Positions 48,922 to 57,054 of a stretch of 64,000 nt of DNA are shown here, in pieces (the stretch's first letter is position 1; each line of letters opens with the position of its first letter). The notes beneath the pieces were generated by a model. That model saw only the letters and a list, made by a program, of their open reading frames with translations. It searched no databases and was not told the origin of the DNA. The DNA is from Streptomyces sp. NBC_00271 (GTDB lineage: Bacteria; Actinomycetota; Actinomycetes; Streptomycetales; Streptomycetaceae). Both the position numbers and the translations under genes were made by a program. The DNA is taken from assembly GCF_036178845.1 (NCBI RefSeq), contig NZ_CP108070.1, forward strand, positions 6,200,001-6,264,000, read 5' to 3'.

Positions 48922-50210
48922 TGAGCGACAGCTGGGTCGGCGGCGACATCGGTGGACTGCGCACGATGGCCGAGACGTACAAGAACGCCAAGAAGAAGCT
49001 CGAGGACGTAGTCCATCCGCTCAGCAGCGCGGTCGAGGAGCTGGTCGGCGACGCGAACTGGAAGGGCGACGCGGCCGAGACCTTCCGCGCCGCCTGGAGC
49101 GAGGACGCCCTCACGGCGGGCGCCTTCGCGGGCCTCGTCCACGACGCGGGCGACATTCTCGACACCCTCGTCGGCGCGCTGTCCGCCTGCGAGACCGCCC
49201 TGCAGAACGCCGAGCACATCGCCGTGAAGAAGGGCGTACCCATGGGCGCCCAGGGCGCCCCGCTCCAGTTCGTCACGTCCGATCCGCCGAGCGCCGACGA
49301 ACAGCGGACGATCTCGGCGTTCGGCGAGTACGACAAGGTGCGCACGGAGATACTGCATACGGCGCAGCACGCGAGGTTGGTCGCGGCGGACAAGTTGCGG
49401 GGGTTGTACGCCCAGGTCACCGCGTCGGTGTCACCGGGTGACAAGATCACCCTTGCCGACTACCTGCGCGGCCTGTACGCCTATGACGCCGAGGACGCCC
49501 GGGTCGGTGGCGCCAAGGCCCGCACCGAACTCGACGACGCCAAGGCCGAGGAACAGGCGGCCAAGAAGGAACTCCGCGCCGAGCGCAAGGCCTTCCAGAA
49601 GGCAGGCCGCGCACTGCCCAAGGACCTCCCCGCCAAGAGCGCCTACCGCGACGCGATGACGAAGGTCGACTCGCTGGAAGAGGACATCGCCCGCGCCGAC
49701 CACGGCAGCACCAGGCTCCCCTACGACCGGGCCCTGAACGTCAAGCTGACCGACGCCGCGGCGGCGCTGCGCGCGGGCGAGAGCGTCGACAAGCTGCCCG
49801 ACTTCCTCAAGGAGGTCCCGGTCCTGGACGTCGCCGCGGCCGGTGCCTGCGGGATTCTCGAAGCCTCCGACGACCACGACAAGGGCTGGTCCTGGCAGCA
49901 CTCCGTCACGGTCGACGGCGGCGCCAACCTGGCCGGCCTGGCGGCCGGTACGGCCATCACGGCGGGCCTGGTGGCGGCCGCGCCCTTCGAGGCACCCGCG
50001 ATCGTGGTGGCCGGGGTCGGCGGCGCGGTGGTGGTCGGCGCGACCGGGGTCATCGACCACGCCTTCCACGAGCACTGGAGCGAGGACATCCACGACCACG
50101 GCGTCGTCGGCGGGGTGCTGCACGGCACCGGCCATGTCTTCACGGAGACCGGGCACGATTTCGTACGACTGAAGGATGACGTCTGGCATGGCATCAAGAG
50201 CCTCTTCTGA
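48921..50210 (+). CDS. Large WXG100-domain protein, putative T7SS effector
   Basis: 429 residues. Residues ~1-100 are a WXG100-type helical domain with the WxG variant DANWKGDAAETF. The middle (~180-270) is a coiled coil (ARTELDDAKAEEQAAKKELRAERKAFQKAG). The C-terminal ~100 residues hold a long hydrophobic hairpin (NLAGLAAGTAITAGLVAAAPFEAPAIVVAGVGGAVVVGATGVI) and a His-rich end (DHAFHEHWSEDIHDHGVVGGVLHGTGHVF). This layout resembles LXG-like effectors with membrane-active C-termini, but no enzymatic motif is visible. Coupled to the previous gene (overlap at 48921). Confidence 0.75.
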   Translation: MSDSWVGGDIGGLRTMAETYKNAKKKLEDVVHPLSSAVEELVGDANWKGDAAETFRAAWSEDALTAGAFAGLVHDAGDILDTLVGALSACETALQNAEHIAVKKGVPMGAQGAPLQFVTSDPPSADEQRTISAFGEYDKVRTEILHTAQHARLVAADKLRGLYAQVTASVSPGDKITLADYLRGLYAYDAEDARVGGAKARTELDDAKAEEQAAKKELRAERKAFQKAGRALPKDLPAKSAYRDAMTKVDSLEEDIARADHGSTRLPYDRALNVKLTDAAAALRAGESVDKLPDFLKEVPVLDVAAAGACGILEASDDHDKGWSWQHSVTVDGGANLAGLAAGTAITAGLVAAAPFEAPAIVVAGVGGAVVVGATGVIDHAFHEHWSEDIHDHGVVGGVLHGTGHVFTETGHDFVRLKDDVWHGIKSLF

Positions 50211-50709
50211 AGCCCCGGCCTCCGGAACTCCCGCCCGCATCCCGGCGCTGCCGGGGCTCGGCACCACCTGGTACGAGCGTGGTGCGCGCTACTGGCTGCG
50301 TCGTGCCTCCGGGGCCGTCCTGTGGTTCGCCGTGCTGGCCTTCGCCTGCTACATCGCGCTCGTGCTCTACCAGTCGTTCCGCGGCGGCCTGCCGTCAGGC
50401 GTGCGCACGGTGTGGGACTGGGCGCAGGTGGCCGCCTCCTGTGTGGCCTTGGTCTGGGGGTGGGTGGTGCAGCGCAGGGGCCACCGCAGGGACCTCCTGG
50501 ACCCGCCGACCCCCGGCGAGGCCCGCGGCCGCAAACGTGACCAGACCCGCCGTTCCACGGGGCTGGCCCTTGCCGGCCGCATCCTCTTCCTGATCGCGGC
50601 ACCCGTCCTGCCGGCCCTTCTCGCGTACGCCGTCGGTTGGGTCCTCGCCGCGTTCACCGTCCGCGAGTACCCGAGCGAGGTCGGTGCGCGGCGGGTGGTG
50701 GAGGGCTGA
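50188..50709 (+). CDS. Membrane protein downstream of WXG effector, possible immunity
   Basis: 173 residues from ATG 50188, overlapping the effector's end by 23 bases. It has three or four hydrophobic segments (GAVLWFAVLAFACYIALVLYQSF, VAASCVALVWGWVVQRRG, LALAGRILFLIAAPVLPALLAYAVGWVLAAF). The overlap and membrane nature fit an immunity protein against a membrane-active partner, though a housekeeping role is possible. GAAGGA lies 11 bases before the ATG. Confidence 0.65.
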   Translation: MASRASSEAPASGTPARIPALPGLGTTWYERGARYWLRRASGAVLWFAVLAFACYIALVLYQSFRGGLPSGVRTVWDWAQVAASCVALVWGWVVQRRGHRRDLLDPPTPGEARGRKRDQTRRSTGLALAGRILFLIAAPVLPALLAYAVGWVLAAFTVREYPSEVGARRVVEG

Positions 50710-50719
50710 TCGGTCGCGG

Positions 50720-51622
50720 TCACATGGGGGGCAGGTGGAGCAGGCGGGTGATCGTGCGCAGGACGCCGTTGTCGTTGTTGGACGGGGCGAGGTGGCGGGC
50801 CCGGTCGATGATGGCGGGGTGGGCGTTGGCCATGGCGAAGGACCACTCGGCGGTGTCGAGCATTTCGAGGTCGTTGAGGTAGTCGCCGAACACCATCGTC
50901 TGGGCGGGTGTGATGCCCAGGTCGTCCTGGAGACGGCGTACGGCGGCGCCCTTGTCGGCGGTGACGTTCATGATGTCGACCCAGTGCTCGCCGGAGACGA
51001 CGACCTGGTGGGTCGAGGAGAAGGGCCGCAGGGCCGGGGCGGTGGTCCGCTCCACCGGTCCGAAGTCGAAGAGGGCGACCTTGAGGATCTCGTCGTCGAC
51101 GGCGGTCGCGTCGGGCACGCACTGGAGCCGGGTGTAGTACTGCCTGGCCTCGGCCAGGAACGCTTCGTCGGTCCGTTCGACGTAGGCGGACCGCTTGCCG
51201 CAGACCACCGCGCCGACGTCCACGCCCTCGGCCCGCAGCCCCCGCGTCGTGGTGACGATCCGCGCGGCGACGGACGGGTCCAGCGGGTCGGAGCTGAGCT
51301 CCACGCCGTCCCGTACGACGTATGTGCCGTTCTCGGCGATGAACACCATGCCCTGCCCCGCGTCGGCGAACTCCTTGGCCAGGGTGGCGTACTGACGGCC
51401 GCTCGCCGGGCAGAAGAGCACGTCCCGTCGGCGCAGCTCGGCCAGCAGCGACCACAAACCGTCGGGTATGCGCTTGGCGTCGTCCAGGAGCGTGCCGTCC
51501 ATGTCGGTGACGATGAGCCGGATGTCGGCGGCCGCTCCCTCCGGGGGCACGGGCGCGGTGACGGCCAGGGGGGTGGTGGCGGGGGTGGTCGCGGTGGCGG
51601 TGGCGGGGTGAGGAAGGGGCAT
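50720..51622 (-). CDS. Cof-type HAD phosphatase
   Basis: 300 residues. Motif I IVTDMDGTLLDD (catalytic Asp), motif II CPASGRQYATL, the C2B cap region, and motifs III/IV ADKGAAVRRLQ...MVFGDYLNDLEMLD are all present. These enzymes hydrolyse sugar phosphates or nucleotides such as FMN. The first ~30 residues are a low-complexity Pro/Thr/Ala tract, so a later start is possible, though no clear one exists before IRLIVTD. Confidence 0.9.
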   Translation of the reverse strand: MPLPHPATATATTPATTPLAVTAPVPPEGAAADIRLIVTDMDGTLLDDAKRIPDGLWSLLAELRRRDVLFCPASGRQYATLAKEFADAGQGMVFIAENGTYVVRDGVELSSDPLDPSVAARIVTTTRGLRAEGVDVGAVVCGKRSAYVERTDEAFLAEARQYYTRLQCVPDATAVDDEILKVALFDFGPVERTTAPALRPFSSTHQVVVSGEHWVDIMNVTADKGAAVRRLQDDLGITPAQTMVFGDYLNDLEMLDTAEWSFAMANAHPAIIDRARHLAPSNNDNGVLRTITRLLHLPPM

Positions 51623-51975
51623 GTTCTTTCCTGTTGCGGGGGTGCGGGGGTGCGGGGGCGACGGGCGGCAGTGGGCGTGCGGGGCCGGTGGATCGAGTGG
51701 CCTTCGGGCGGTTCAGTCGGCGTCGCCCAGTGCCCCGGCCTCGGCCGGCGGCGGCGGTGGAGCCGGTGTGTTCACGGCCTCCCGTACGGGTTCCGGCAGG
51801 GCGGCGCCGGCCGTCGCTTGGCGGATCTCCATTTCCGCCACCCTACCCGGGGGAGGTGAGCAAGGGCTTTTGCCTTCTCAAAACGCCCATTCCGGGCACA
51901 TTCGTGCTCGCTTCGGGCTCACCCCGCTGAGCGGAGCTGACCAGTTCCTCACAAGTCACCCCCAGGCTGACGATC
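51623..51975. other. Gene-poor gap, one possible 39-aa ORF
   Basis: Apart from a possible minus-strand ORF at 51713-51832 I see no gene. GGGGGTGC-type G-runs lie at 51636-51660. The interval should hold the promoter of the L,D-transpeptidase at 51976. Confidence 0.6.
51713..51832 (-). CDS. Possible 39-aa small protein
   Basis: ATG 51832 encodes MEIRQATAGAALPEPVREAV, then NTPAPPPPPAEAGALGDAD. It has a charged helix-like start and a Pro-rich, acidic end. Only a weak GGAA lies upstream. No function is recognised; it may be a chance frame. Confidence 0.25.
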   Translation of the reverse strand: MEIRQATAGAALPEPVREAVNTPAPPPPPAEAGALGDAD

Positions 51976-52785
51976 ATGGCTTCCTTCGCCCGTCGCCCGG
52001 CCTCCCCCCGACGGCGTCTCCGTGCGCCGTTGATCGCCGCCGGGGCTCTGGTCCTGTCCGTCACGCTCGCCGGATGCGGGGGCGCCCCCGCCGAATCGAC
52101 CGGCGGTGCCCGGGAGTCGACCGGCGCCCCCGGCACGACACAGGCCAGACCCGGGCGGCCCGCACCGGACAGCGCGGAGTCCGTCGCGCCGGTCGTACCG
52201 GCGCGGCTGCCGGGCGTCGGCCCCACGACGCTGGCCGGGATACCCGGGAACGCGCGGCAGGTCGTCCTGGTCACCGGCCGGGGCAAGGACTCCCCGGTGT
52301 CACAGGTGGCGCTGTACCGGCGTACGGGCGCGGGCTGGGAGCGGGGAGCGACCTGGCCGGCCCACAACGCCCTCAAGGGCTGGGCGGACGACCATCACGC
52401 CGGTGATCTCCGCTCGCCCATCGGCGTGTTCGGCCTCACCGACGCGGGCGGACTCCGGCCCGACCCCGGTACCAAGCTGCCCTACGACCGGTCGGTCGGG
52501 TTCACCATCGCCGGCACGGGCTTCGAGGGGGAGTCGCTGGCCGGCTCCTTCGACTACGTCGTCGCGATCAACTACAACCACGTGCCGGGCACTTCACCCC
52601 TCGACTGGACCCGCCCGCTCGGCGCGGGCAAGGGCGGCGGCATCTGGCTGCACGTCGACCACGGGGGCCCCACGCACGGCTGTGTGAGCCTGGCGCAGGA
52701 GCACATGAGGGAACTGATGCGCACGCTGGATCCCGCCCAGCACCCGGTGATCGTCATGGGCGACGTCAAGTCCCTCGCCCGCTGA
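51976..52785 (+). CDS. L,D-transpeptidase lipoprotein (YkuD)
   Basis: 269 residues. Signal peptide with lipobox (LVLSVTLAGC), a ~40-residue disordered linker, then a YkuD domain: VTGRGKDSPVSQVALYRR, SPIGVFGLTDAGG, and the catalytic HVDHGGPTHGCVSL. It should crosslink or modify peptidoglycan outside the membrane, being a second L,D-transpeptidase in this window (the first at 22886). Convergent with the gene at 52811, 25 bases apart. Confidence 0.92.
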   Translation: MASFARRPASPRRRLRAPLIAAGALVLSVTLAGCGGAPAESTGGARESTGAPGTTQARPGRPAPDSAESVAPVVPARLPGVGPTTLAGIPGNARQVVLVTGRGKDSPVSQVALYRRTGAGWERGATWPAHNALKGWADDHHAGDLRSPIGVFGLTDAGGLRPDPGTKLPYDRSVGFTIAGTGFEGESLAGSFDYVVAINYNHVPGTSPLDWTRPLGAGKGGGIWLHVDHGGPTHGCVSLAQEHMRELMRTLDPAQHPVIVMGDVKSLAR

Positions 52786-52810
52786 CGTCCCTCCGGCCCC
52801 GGGGCGCTGG

Positions 52811-53353
52811 TCAGCGCGAGGGTGTCGCCGGACTTCCCGCGGTGGGCAGGTCCGGAAGCCCGGACAGTCCGCCGCCGAGGAGCCCCGTGACCACCCCGAC
52901 CACCGGCGACAGCAGACCGGTCACCGTGCCCAGCGCCCCCGTCAGGGCCTTGACCAGCCCGTCGACCGTCGACTGGAGCTGGGCGAGGAGATCCGCGACC
53001 GGATCGGCGACCGCCACCGGATCGGCGACCGCGACCCCGGCCCGATCGGGGGCGGCGGAGGTGGCGGAGGTGGCAGAGGTGGCGGAGGCCCGTTCCTTCA
53101 GTCGCCGTTCGACAGACGCATTCGCCGTCTCCAGGGCGCGCGTGAAACCGGCGGCCTCGGCCGCGTCGAGACGGCCGCCCCGTTCGGCGACGGCGGACAG
53201 TACCTCCAGCAGCGGGTGGAACACGGCGTCGTGGTCGGCCCTGCCGACCGGGCCGGGGACCGGCGCGGCGCCGACCAGAGGCGGCAGGAGGATTCCGCGG
53301 GATCGGGATGTGCCGGATCGGGATACGAGGGAGCGGGATATGTGGGCACGCAT
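52811..53353 (-). CDS. Hypothetical protein with hydrophobic C-terminal helices
   Basis: 180 residues from ATG 53353 (AAAGGA upstream). After a short basic start (MRAHISRSLVSRSGTSRSRGILLPPLVG) is a helix-rich region, a ATSATSATSAAP linker repeated thrice, ADPVAVADPVADLL repeats, and hydrophobic segments (ALTGALGTVTGLLSPVVGVVTGLLGGGLSGLP). It resembles small secreted or cell-wall proteins of Streptomyces, but no convincing signal peptidase site is visible. Function unknown. Confidence 0.65.
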   Translation of the reverse strand: MRAHISRSLVSRSGTSRSRGILLPPLVGAAPVPGPVGRADHDAVFHPLLEVLSAVAERGGRLDAAEAAGFTRALETANASVERRLKERASATSATSATSAAPDRAGVAVADPVAVADPVADLLAQLQSTVDGLVKALTGALGTVTGLLSPVVGVVTGLLGGGLSGLPDLPTAGSPATPSR

Positions 53354-53690
53354 ACGTGGTCCTTTCGACGGCTGCTTCTGCTTGGGCCCACCGTGAGATC
53401 CACGACCCCCCGCCGCAACCCGCCCCACGCCCCCGCCGCGCCCCCCGTTCCCTCCCCGGTACGGCACTGAACAGCGCCTTTCCCCCGCTGTGCCACCGAC
53501 CGCCCCGGCCCGCCGCCGTTCGGCTGTCAGGGGAGTCGACGGGGGCGGGGCCGGTAGATGAAGGTGTCGAGGGGCCAGTCGGCGGTCAGCCAGGCCGTGA
53601 CGGCCTCGAGCGAAGTCGTCCGCGTGTCGTCGCAGATCGGCGAGGTTCGCCTCCAGGGTCATTCCGTCCGCTCGGTCCGCGCTCCTGGTG
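53354..53690. other. Gene-poor gap, possible remnant 53527-53662
   Basis: No full-length gene is apparent; there is a candidate frameshifted small ORF (separate entry). The rest (53354-53526) shows no feature that I recognise. Confidence 0.5.
53527..53662 (-). pseudogene. Possible small frameshifted ORF
   Basis: ATG 53662 begins MTLEANLADLRRHADDFA, and the protein-like continuation SLEAVTAWLTADWPLDTFIY, RPRPRRLP-stop lies in the next frame (TGA at 53527). Joined they would give a ~45-residue product. Either frame alone looks less protein-like. The family is unknown. Confidence 0.3.
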
Positions 53691-55112
53691 TCACCAGCCG
53701 GTCAGCAGTAGGTGGTTGAGGAGCAGGGCCAGGGTGGCCTGGGCGGTGAGCCAGGCGCGGGGGCGGGGCAGGAACGCGCAGGTCGGCAGGAGCCACATCG
53801 CGAACGGCAGCCAGATCCGTTCCGTCTCCGCCTTGCTCATGCCGGAGAGGTCGGCGGCCAGGAGGGCGAGCAGCGCGGCGAGCGCGAGGAGGGCGAGGCG
53901 GGGCTCGGGGGAGAGGGTGTGCGGGCTGCGGAGGGCGCGGGGGCCTTCGCGTACGGCCGTCGTGACCGATCGGCGCAGGCCCGCCACCGTCGCCGGGCCC
54001 ACGATAAGCGCCGTACAGGCGAGGTTCGCCCAGACCCAGTAGCCGTACGGCCGTACGCCGCCGACCCCTTCGTAGTAGCGGGTGACCAACAGGCGGTACG
54101 CCTCCCACCAGTTGAAGCCGAGCAGCGTGAACAGGAGGGGGACGACGGCCAGTCCGACGAGGACGTACGGGAGGGGGCGGAGCCGGCGGGAGCCGAGCAG
54201 CAGGACGGCGGCGGCGATCACGGCGAACAGCGTCAGGCCGTACGAGAGGTACGCGGTGAGGCCGAGGAGAAGCCCGGCGGCGAGGCCGGTCGCCCGGGGC
54301 CTGGGTCCGGTGACCGCGAGGGCGAGGAGGGCGACGGCCCAGGCGGCGACCGCGGCGAAGTAGCCGTCCGCGGAGGCGCCCACCCACACGGCGGCCGGGG
54401 CGAGGACCAGGAAGGGGGCGGCGCGGCGGGCGAGCTCCTCCGCGGCCAGCGCCCGTACGGCGACCAGGACCGCGGCCGGCGCCGCCGCCCCGACCACGAC
54501 GCACCAGACGCCCGCCCAGCCGCCGCCGGCCAGCCCGACCCGGTCGAGGAGCACGAAGGTGACGGTGGCCCCCGGCGGGTGGCCGGCGATGTGCGCGGGC
54601 CAGGGGGCGGGGGAGTGACTCACGATGTGGTGGGTGAAGTCCCGCAGGGTGGCGGGGATGTCGTGGAAGCGGTCGATGACCGTGAGGTACTCGTTCGTGG
54701 CCGTCAGCCGCCCGGCGATCCCCCGCTGCCACCCGTCGACCAGCGCGAGGGAGAACGTCCAGGCGGCGGCGGTGCCCCAGGACGTCCACAGCAGCGCCCG
54801 CCACGGCAGCCGCGTGGCGAGGAGCGGCCCGTACGCGACGACCGCGACGGCCACGGCGAGCGCGGCCGGGGTGCCGGGGCCGAGGTGCGGCTCCCACTGG
54901 GCGAACAGGGGAGGCCAGCGGACGAAGAGCGTGTGGTGGCGGCGCTCGATCGACGTGCCGACCAGCGCGGCCGCCGTGACGAGCAGGGCGGCGGCGAGGA
55001 CGGCGGCCAGGTCGAGGAGCGGATCGCGGCGGCGGTCGCGGCGCCGGTCGAGCTCCGGGGGACGGCCCGGGGAAAGGTCCTGGGGAAGGCCTTGGGGAAG
55101 ATCGCGGTTCAC
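53691..55112 (-). CDS. Multi-spanning membrane glycosyltransferase-like protein
   Basis: 473 residues with about eleven hydrophobic segments (LAAVLAAALLVTAAALVG, LAVAVAVVAYGPLLA, VTFVLLDRVGL, YFAAVAAWAVALLALAV, LFAVIAAAVLLLG, YVLVGLAVVPLLFTLLG...). A loop with NEYLTVIDRFHDIPATLRDFTHHIVSHSPAPWPAHIAGHPPGATV resembles polyprenyl-phosphate-dependent GT-C enzymes, which transfer sugars outside the membrane. Its role with the glycosyltransferase cluster at 57695-59172 is inferred from proximity. The ends overlap no other gene. Confidence 0.75.
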   Translation of the reverse strand: MNRDLPQGLPQDLSPGRPPELDRRRDRRRDPLLDLAAVLAAALLVTAAALVGTSIERRHHTLFVRWPPLFAQWEPHLGPGTPAALAVAVAVVAYGPLLATRLPWRALLWTSWGTAAAWTFSLALVDGWQRGIAGRLTATNEYLTVIDRFHDIPATLRDFTHHIVSHSPAPWPAHIAGHPPGATVTFVLLDRVGLAGGGWAGVWCVVVGAAAPAAVLVAVRALAAEELARRAAPFLVLAPAAVWVGASADGYFAAVAAWAVALLALAVTGPRPRATGLAAGLLLGLTAYLSYGLTLFAVIAAAVLLLGSRRLRPLPYVLVGLAVVPLLFTLLGFNWWEAYRLLVTRYYEGVGGVRPYGYWVWANLACTALIVGPATVAGLRRSVTTAVREGPRALRSPHTLSPEPRLALLALAALLALLAADLSGMSKAETERIWLPFAMWLLPTCAFLPRPRAWLTAQATLALLLNHLLLTGW

Positions 55113-55225
55113 ATGCGCACGCTAGGCCGCGGACCGGTCGCCGGAGCCGCCGCAGGAGTGGACGTCAGAGTTTCGTCATGGTTCGCGGAGCCGTTCGGGG
55201 GGTGTCGCGGTTCTACGGTCGGGGC

Positions 55226-56470
55226 ATGCCACGGTCTCCCTCCTCCCCCGCGTTCTGGCGCAGCCCACTGCGCGGCCCCTGGTTCACCTCGGTGCTCGGC
55301 GTCGTCCTGCTCGGCGGCATCACCGTGCTGTTCGTGACGGGTCTCGTGTCGTACGCCGCCTACAACCCGAACCTGTCACCGGTGAACGACATGACCCCGG
55401 ACAAGGGGCTGCTCGGCTTCTACCTCTTCTCCTGGCCGACGAACCCGTCCTGGCTGTACCGCCTCAACCAGGGCGTGCACGTCACGCTCGGGATCACGCT
55501 GATCCCCGTACTGCTGGCGAAGCTGTGGTCGGTCGTGCCGAAGCTGTTCACGCTGCCGCCGGTACGGTCGCTCGCGCACGGGCTGGAGCGCATCTCGCTG
55601 CTCCTGCTGGTCGGGGGCGCGCTGTTCGAGTTCACGACGGGTGTGCTGAACGTCCAGCTCGACTACATCTTCCCGGGCTCCTTCTATCCGCTGCACTTCT
55701 ACGGGGCCTGGGTGTTCTTCGCCGCGTTCGTGGCACACGCCGTGCTGCGGGTGCCCATGGCGCTGCGCAATCTGCGTCATCTCCGCGATGAGGATCAACG
55801 CCCTCGAACGGAGGACGAGTTGGTGGCACCGGATCCCGACCCGCCCACCGTCTCGCGGCGCGGTGCTCTCGGGTTCGTGGGCGGGGGATCGCTGGTGCTG
55901 TTCGCCACGACGGCGGGCCGCAACTTCGACGCGCCGCTGCGGGAGACGGCCGTACTCGTGCCGCACGGCGGCCCCGAACCGGGCAGCGGACCCGGCGGCT
56001 TCCAGATCAACAAGACGGCCGAGGCGGTCGGCATCGACATGCGGGAGACGTCCGGGGAGACATGGCGGCTGGTCGTCGAGGGGCGCGGGCGCACGGTCCG
56101 GCTGAGCCGGGACGAGCTGCTGAAACTCCCGCTCCACAGCGCCCCGTTGCCCATCGCCTGCGTGGAGGGCTGGTCGACCTCCGACCAGTGGTGGCGGGGG
56201 GTGCGGCTGCGGGACCTCGCGGCGCTCGTGGGATACGAGGAGGGTACGGCGCCCGATGTGCTGGTGGCGTCGTTGCAGCGGCACGGGGCCTTCCGGCACG
56301 CGGCCCTGCGCTACAACCAGGTGCGCGACCCGCGCTCCCTGCTGGCCCTGTTCGCCAACGGCGAGGACCTGACCCCCGACCACGGCTATCCCGCGCGGAT
56401 CATCGTCCCCGCGGCGCCCGGCGTGCTCAACACCAAGTGGGTGGCCCGGATGACGTTCGGAGAACTGTGA
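55226..56470 (+). CDS. Membrane molybdopterin oxidoreductase (cytochrome b561/sulfite oxidase fusion)
   Basis: 414 residues. The N-terminal ~190 residues hold four to five membrane helices (FTSVLGVVLLGGITVLFVTG, VHVTLGITLIPVLLAKLW, ISLLLLVGGALFEFTTGVLNV, HFYGAWVFFAAFVAHAVLR) with His residues suited to haem b. A linker and TAT-like RRGALGFVGGGSLVLFAT leads to a sulfite-oxidase-type domain with PLPIACVEGWSTSDQWWRGVRLRDLAALVG, whose Cys ligates Mo. It probably transfers electrons across the membrane; the substrate is unknown. ATG 56470 of the next gene overlaps its stop. Confidence 0.88.
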   Translation: MPRSPSSPAFWRSPLRGPWFTSVLGVVLLGGITVLFVTGLVSYAAYNPNLSPVNDMTPDKGLLGFYLFSWPTNPSWLYRLNQGVHVTLGITLIPVLLAKLWSVVPKLFTLPPVRSLAHGLERISLLLLVGGALFEFTTGVLNVQLDYIFPGSFYPLHFYGAWVFFAAFVAHAVLRVPMALRNLRHLRDEDQRPRTEDELVAPDPDPPTVSRRGALGFVGGGSLVLFATTAGRNFDAPLRETAVLVPHGGPEPGSGPGGFQINKTAEAVGIDMRETSGETWRLVVEGRGRTVRLSRDELLKLPLHSAPLPIACVEGWSTSDQWWRGVRLRDLAALVGYEEGTAPDVLVASLQRHGAFRHAALRYNQVRDPRSLLALFANGEDLTPDHGYPARIIVPAAPGVLNTKWVARMTFGEL

Positions 56471-56525
56471 TGCGACGACCTGTGATGCGACGGCCGGCGA
56501 GGTGGCGATCTGTGATGCGACGGCC
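56466..56525 (+). repeat. Triplicated CTGTGATGCGACGRC start region
   Basis: 15-bp copies at 56466-56480, 56481-56495 and 56511-56525 each contain an in-frame GTGATG. The first is the stop-start overlap with the oxidoreductase gene, giving several possible starts and an MRRP repeat. Confidence 0.8.
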
Positions 56526-57054
56526 GTTCGGGAAGCCTGTCCTGGGCAGTCCGCTGCAGATCCTGCTGCTGGCCTGTTCGTTCGCGCTCGCCGGGTACGC
56601 CGGGGTGCGGCTGCTCGCGGGGGACTGGTTCGGGGTGGCGCTGTGGTTCGTGGGCGCGGCGGTCCTCCACGACCTGGTGCTCGTTCCGTTGTACGCGGGG
56701 GCGGACCGGGCCGTGTCGAGGGGTCTCGGCACGGTCGGCCGCCGTGAGTGGACGGTCTACGTCCGGTTCCCGGCCGCGTTCTCGGCGCTTCTGCTGCTGA
56801 TGTGGTTTCCGCTGATCAGCGGGCAGATGGCGGAGCACTACCGGTTGGCCACCGGGCTCTCGGGCGACGGCTTCCTGGCCCGCTGGCTGTTGATCACCGC
56901 GGTGCTGTTCGCGGGGTCGGCGGCGCTGCTCGTACTGCGGCTGTTCCGGTCGTCCCGGTCGTCCCGGTCATCGCGGTCATCGAGGTCGTCCGGGCCGTCG
57001 CGTCCGTCGCGGTTGCGCAGGGCGACGAACGAGCGGCCCCCGGCCGACCACTGA
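56470..57054 (+). CDS. Small membrane protein
   Basis: 194 residues. MRRPVMRRPARWRSVMRRPFG is a repeated basic head, then four hydrophobic segments (LQILLLACSFALAGYAGV, GVALWFVGAAVLHDLVLVPLY, FSALLLLMWFPLISG, WLLITAVLFAGSAALLVL). The tail is RSSRSSRSS repeats encoded by 9-bp units. It probably partners the upstream oxidoreductase (TGATG coupling). Its last 217 bases run antisense over the methyltransferase's C-terminal tail. Confidence 0.7.
   Translation: MRRPVMRRPARWRSVMRRPFGKPVLGSPLQILLLACSFALAGYAGVRLLAGDWFGVALWFVGAAVLHDLVLVPLYAGADRAVSRGLGTVGRREWTVYVRFPAAFSALLLLMWFPLISGQMAEHYRLATGLSGDGFLARWLLITAVLFAGSAALLVLRLFRSSRSSRSSRSSRSSGPSRPSRLRRATNERPPADH

Noticed and set aside
51713..51832. RiPP precursor
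   Set aside because: No modification enzyme genes nearby and no recognisable core; kept only as a weak small ORF.
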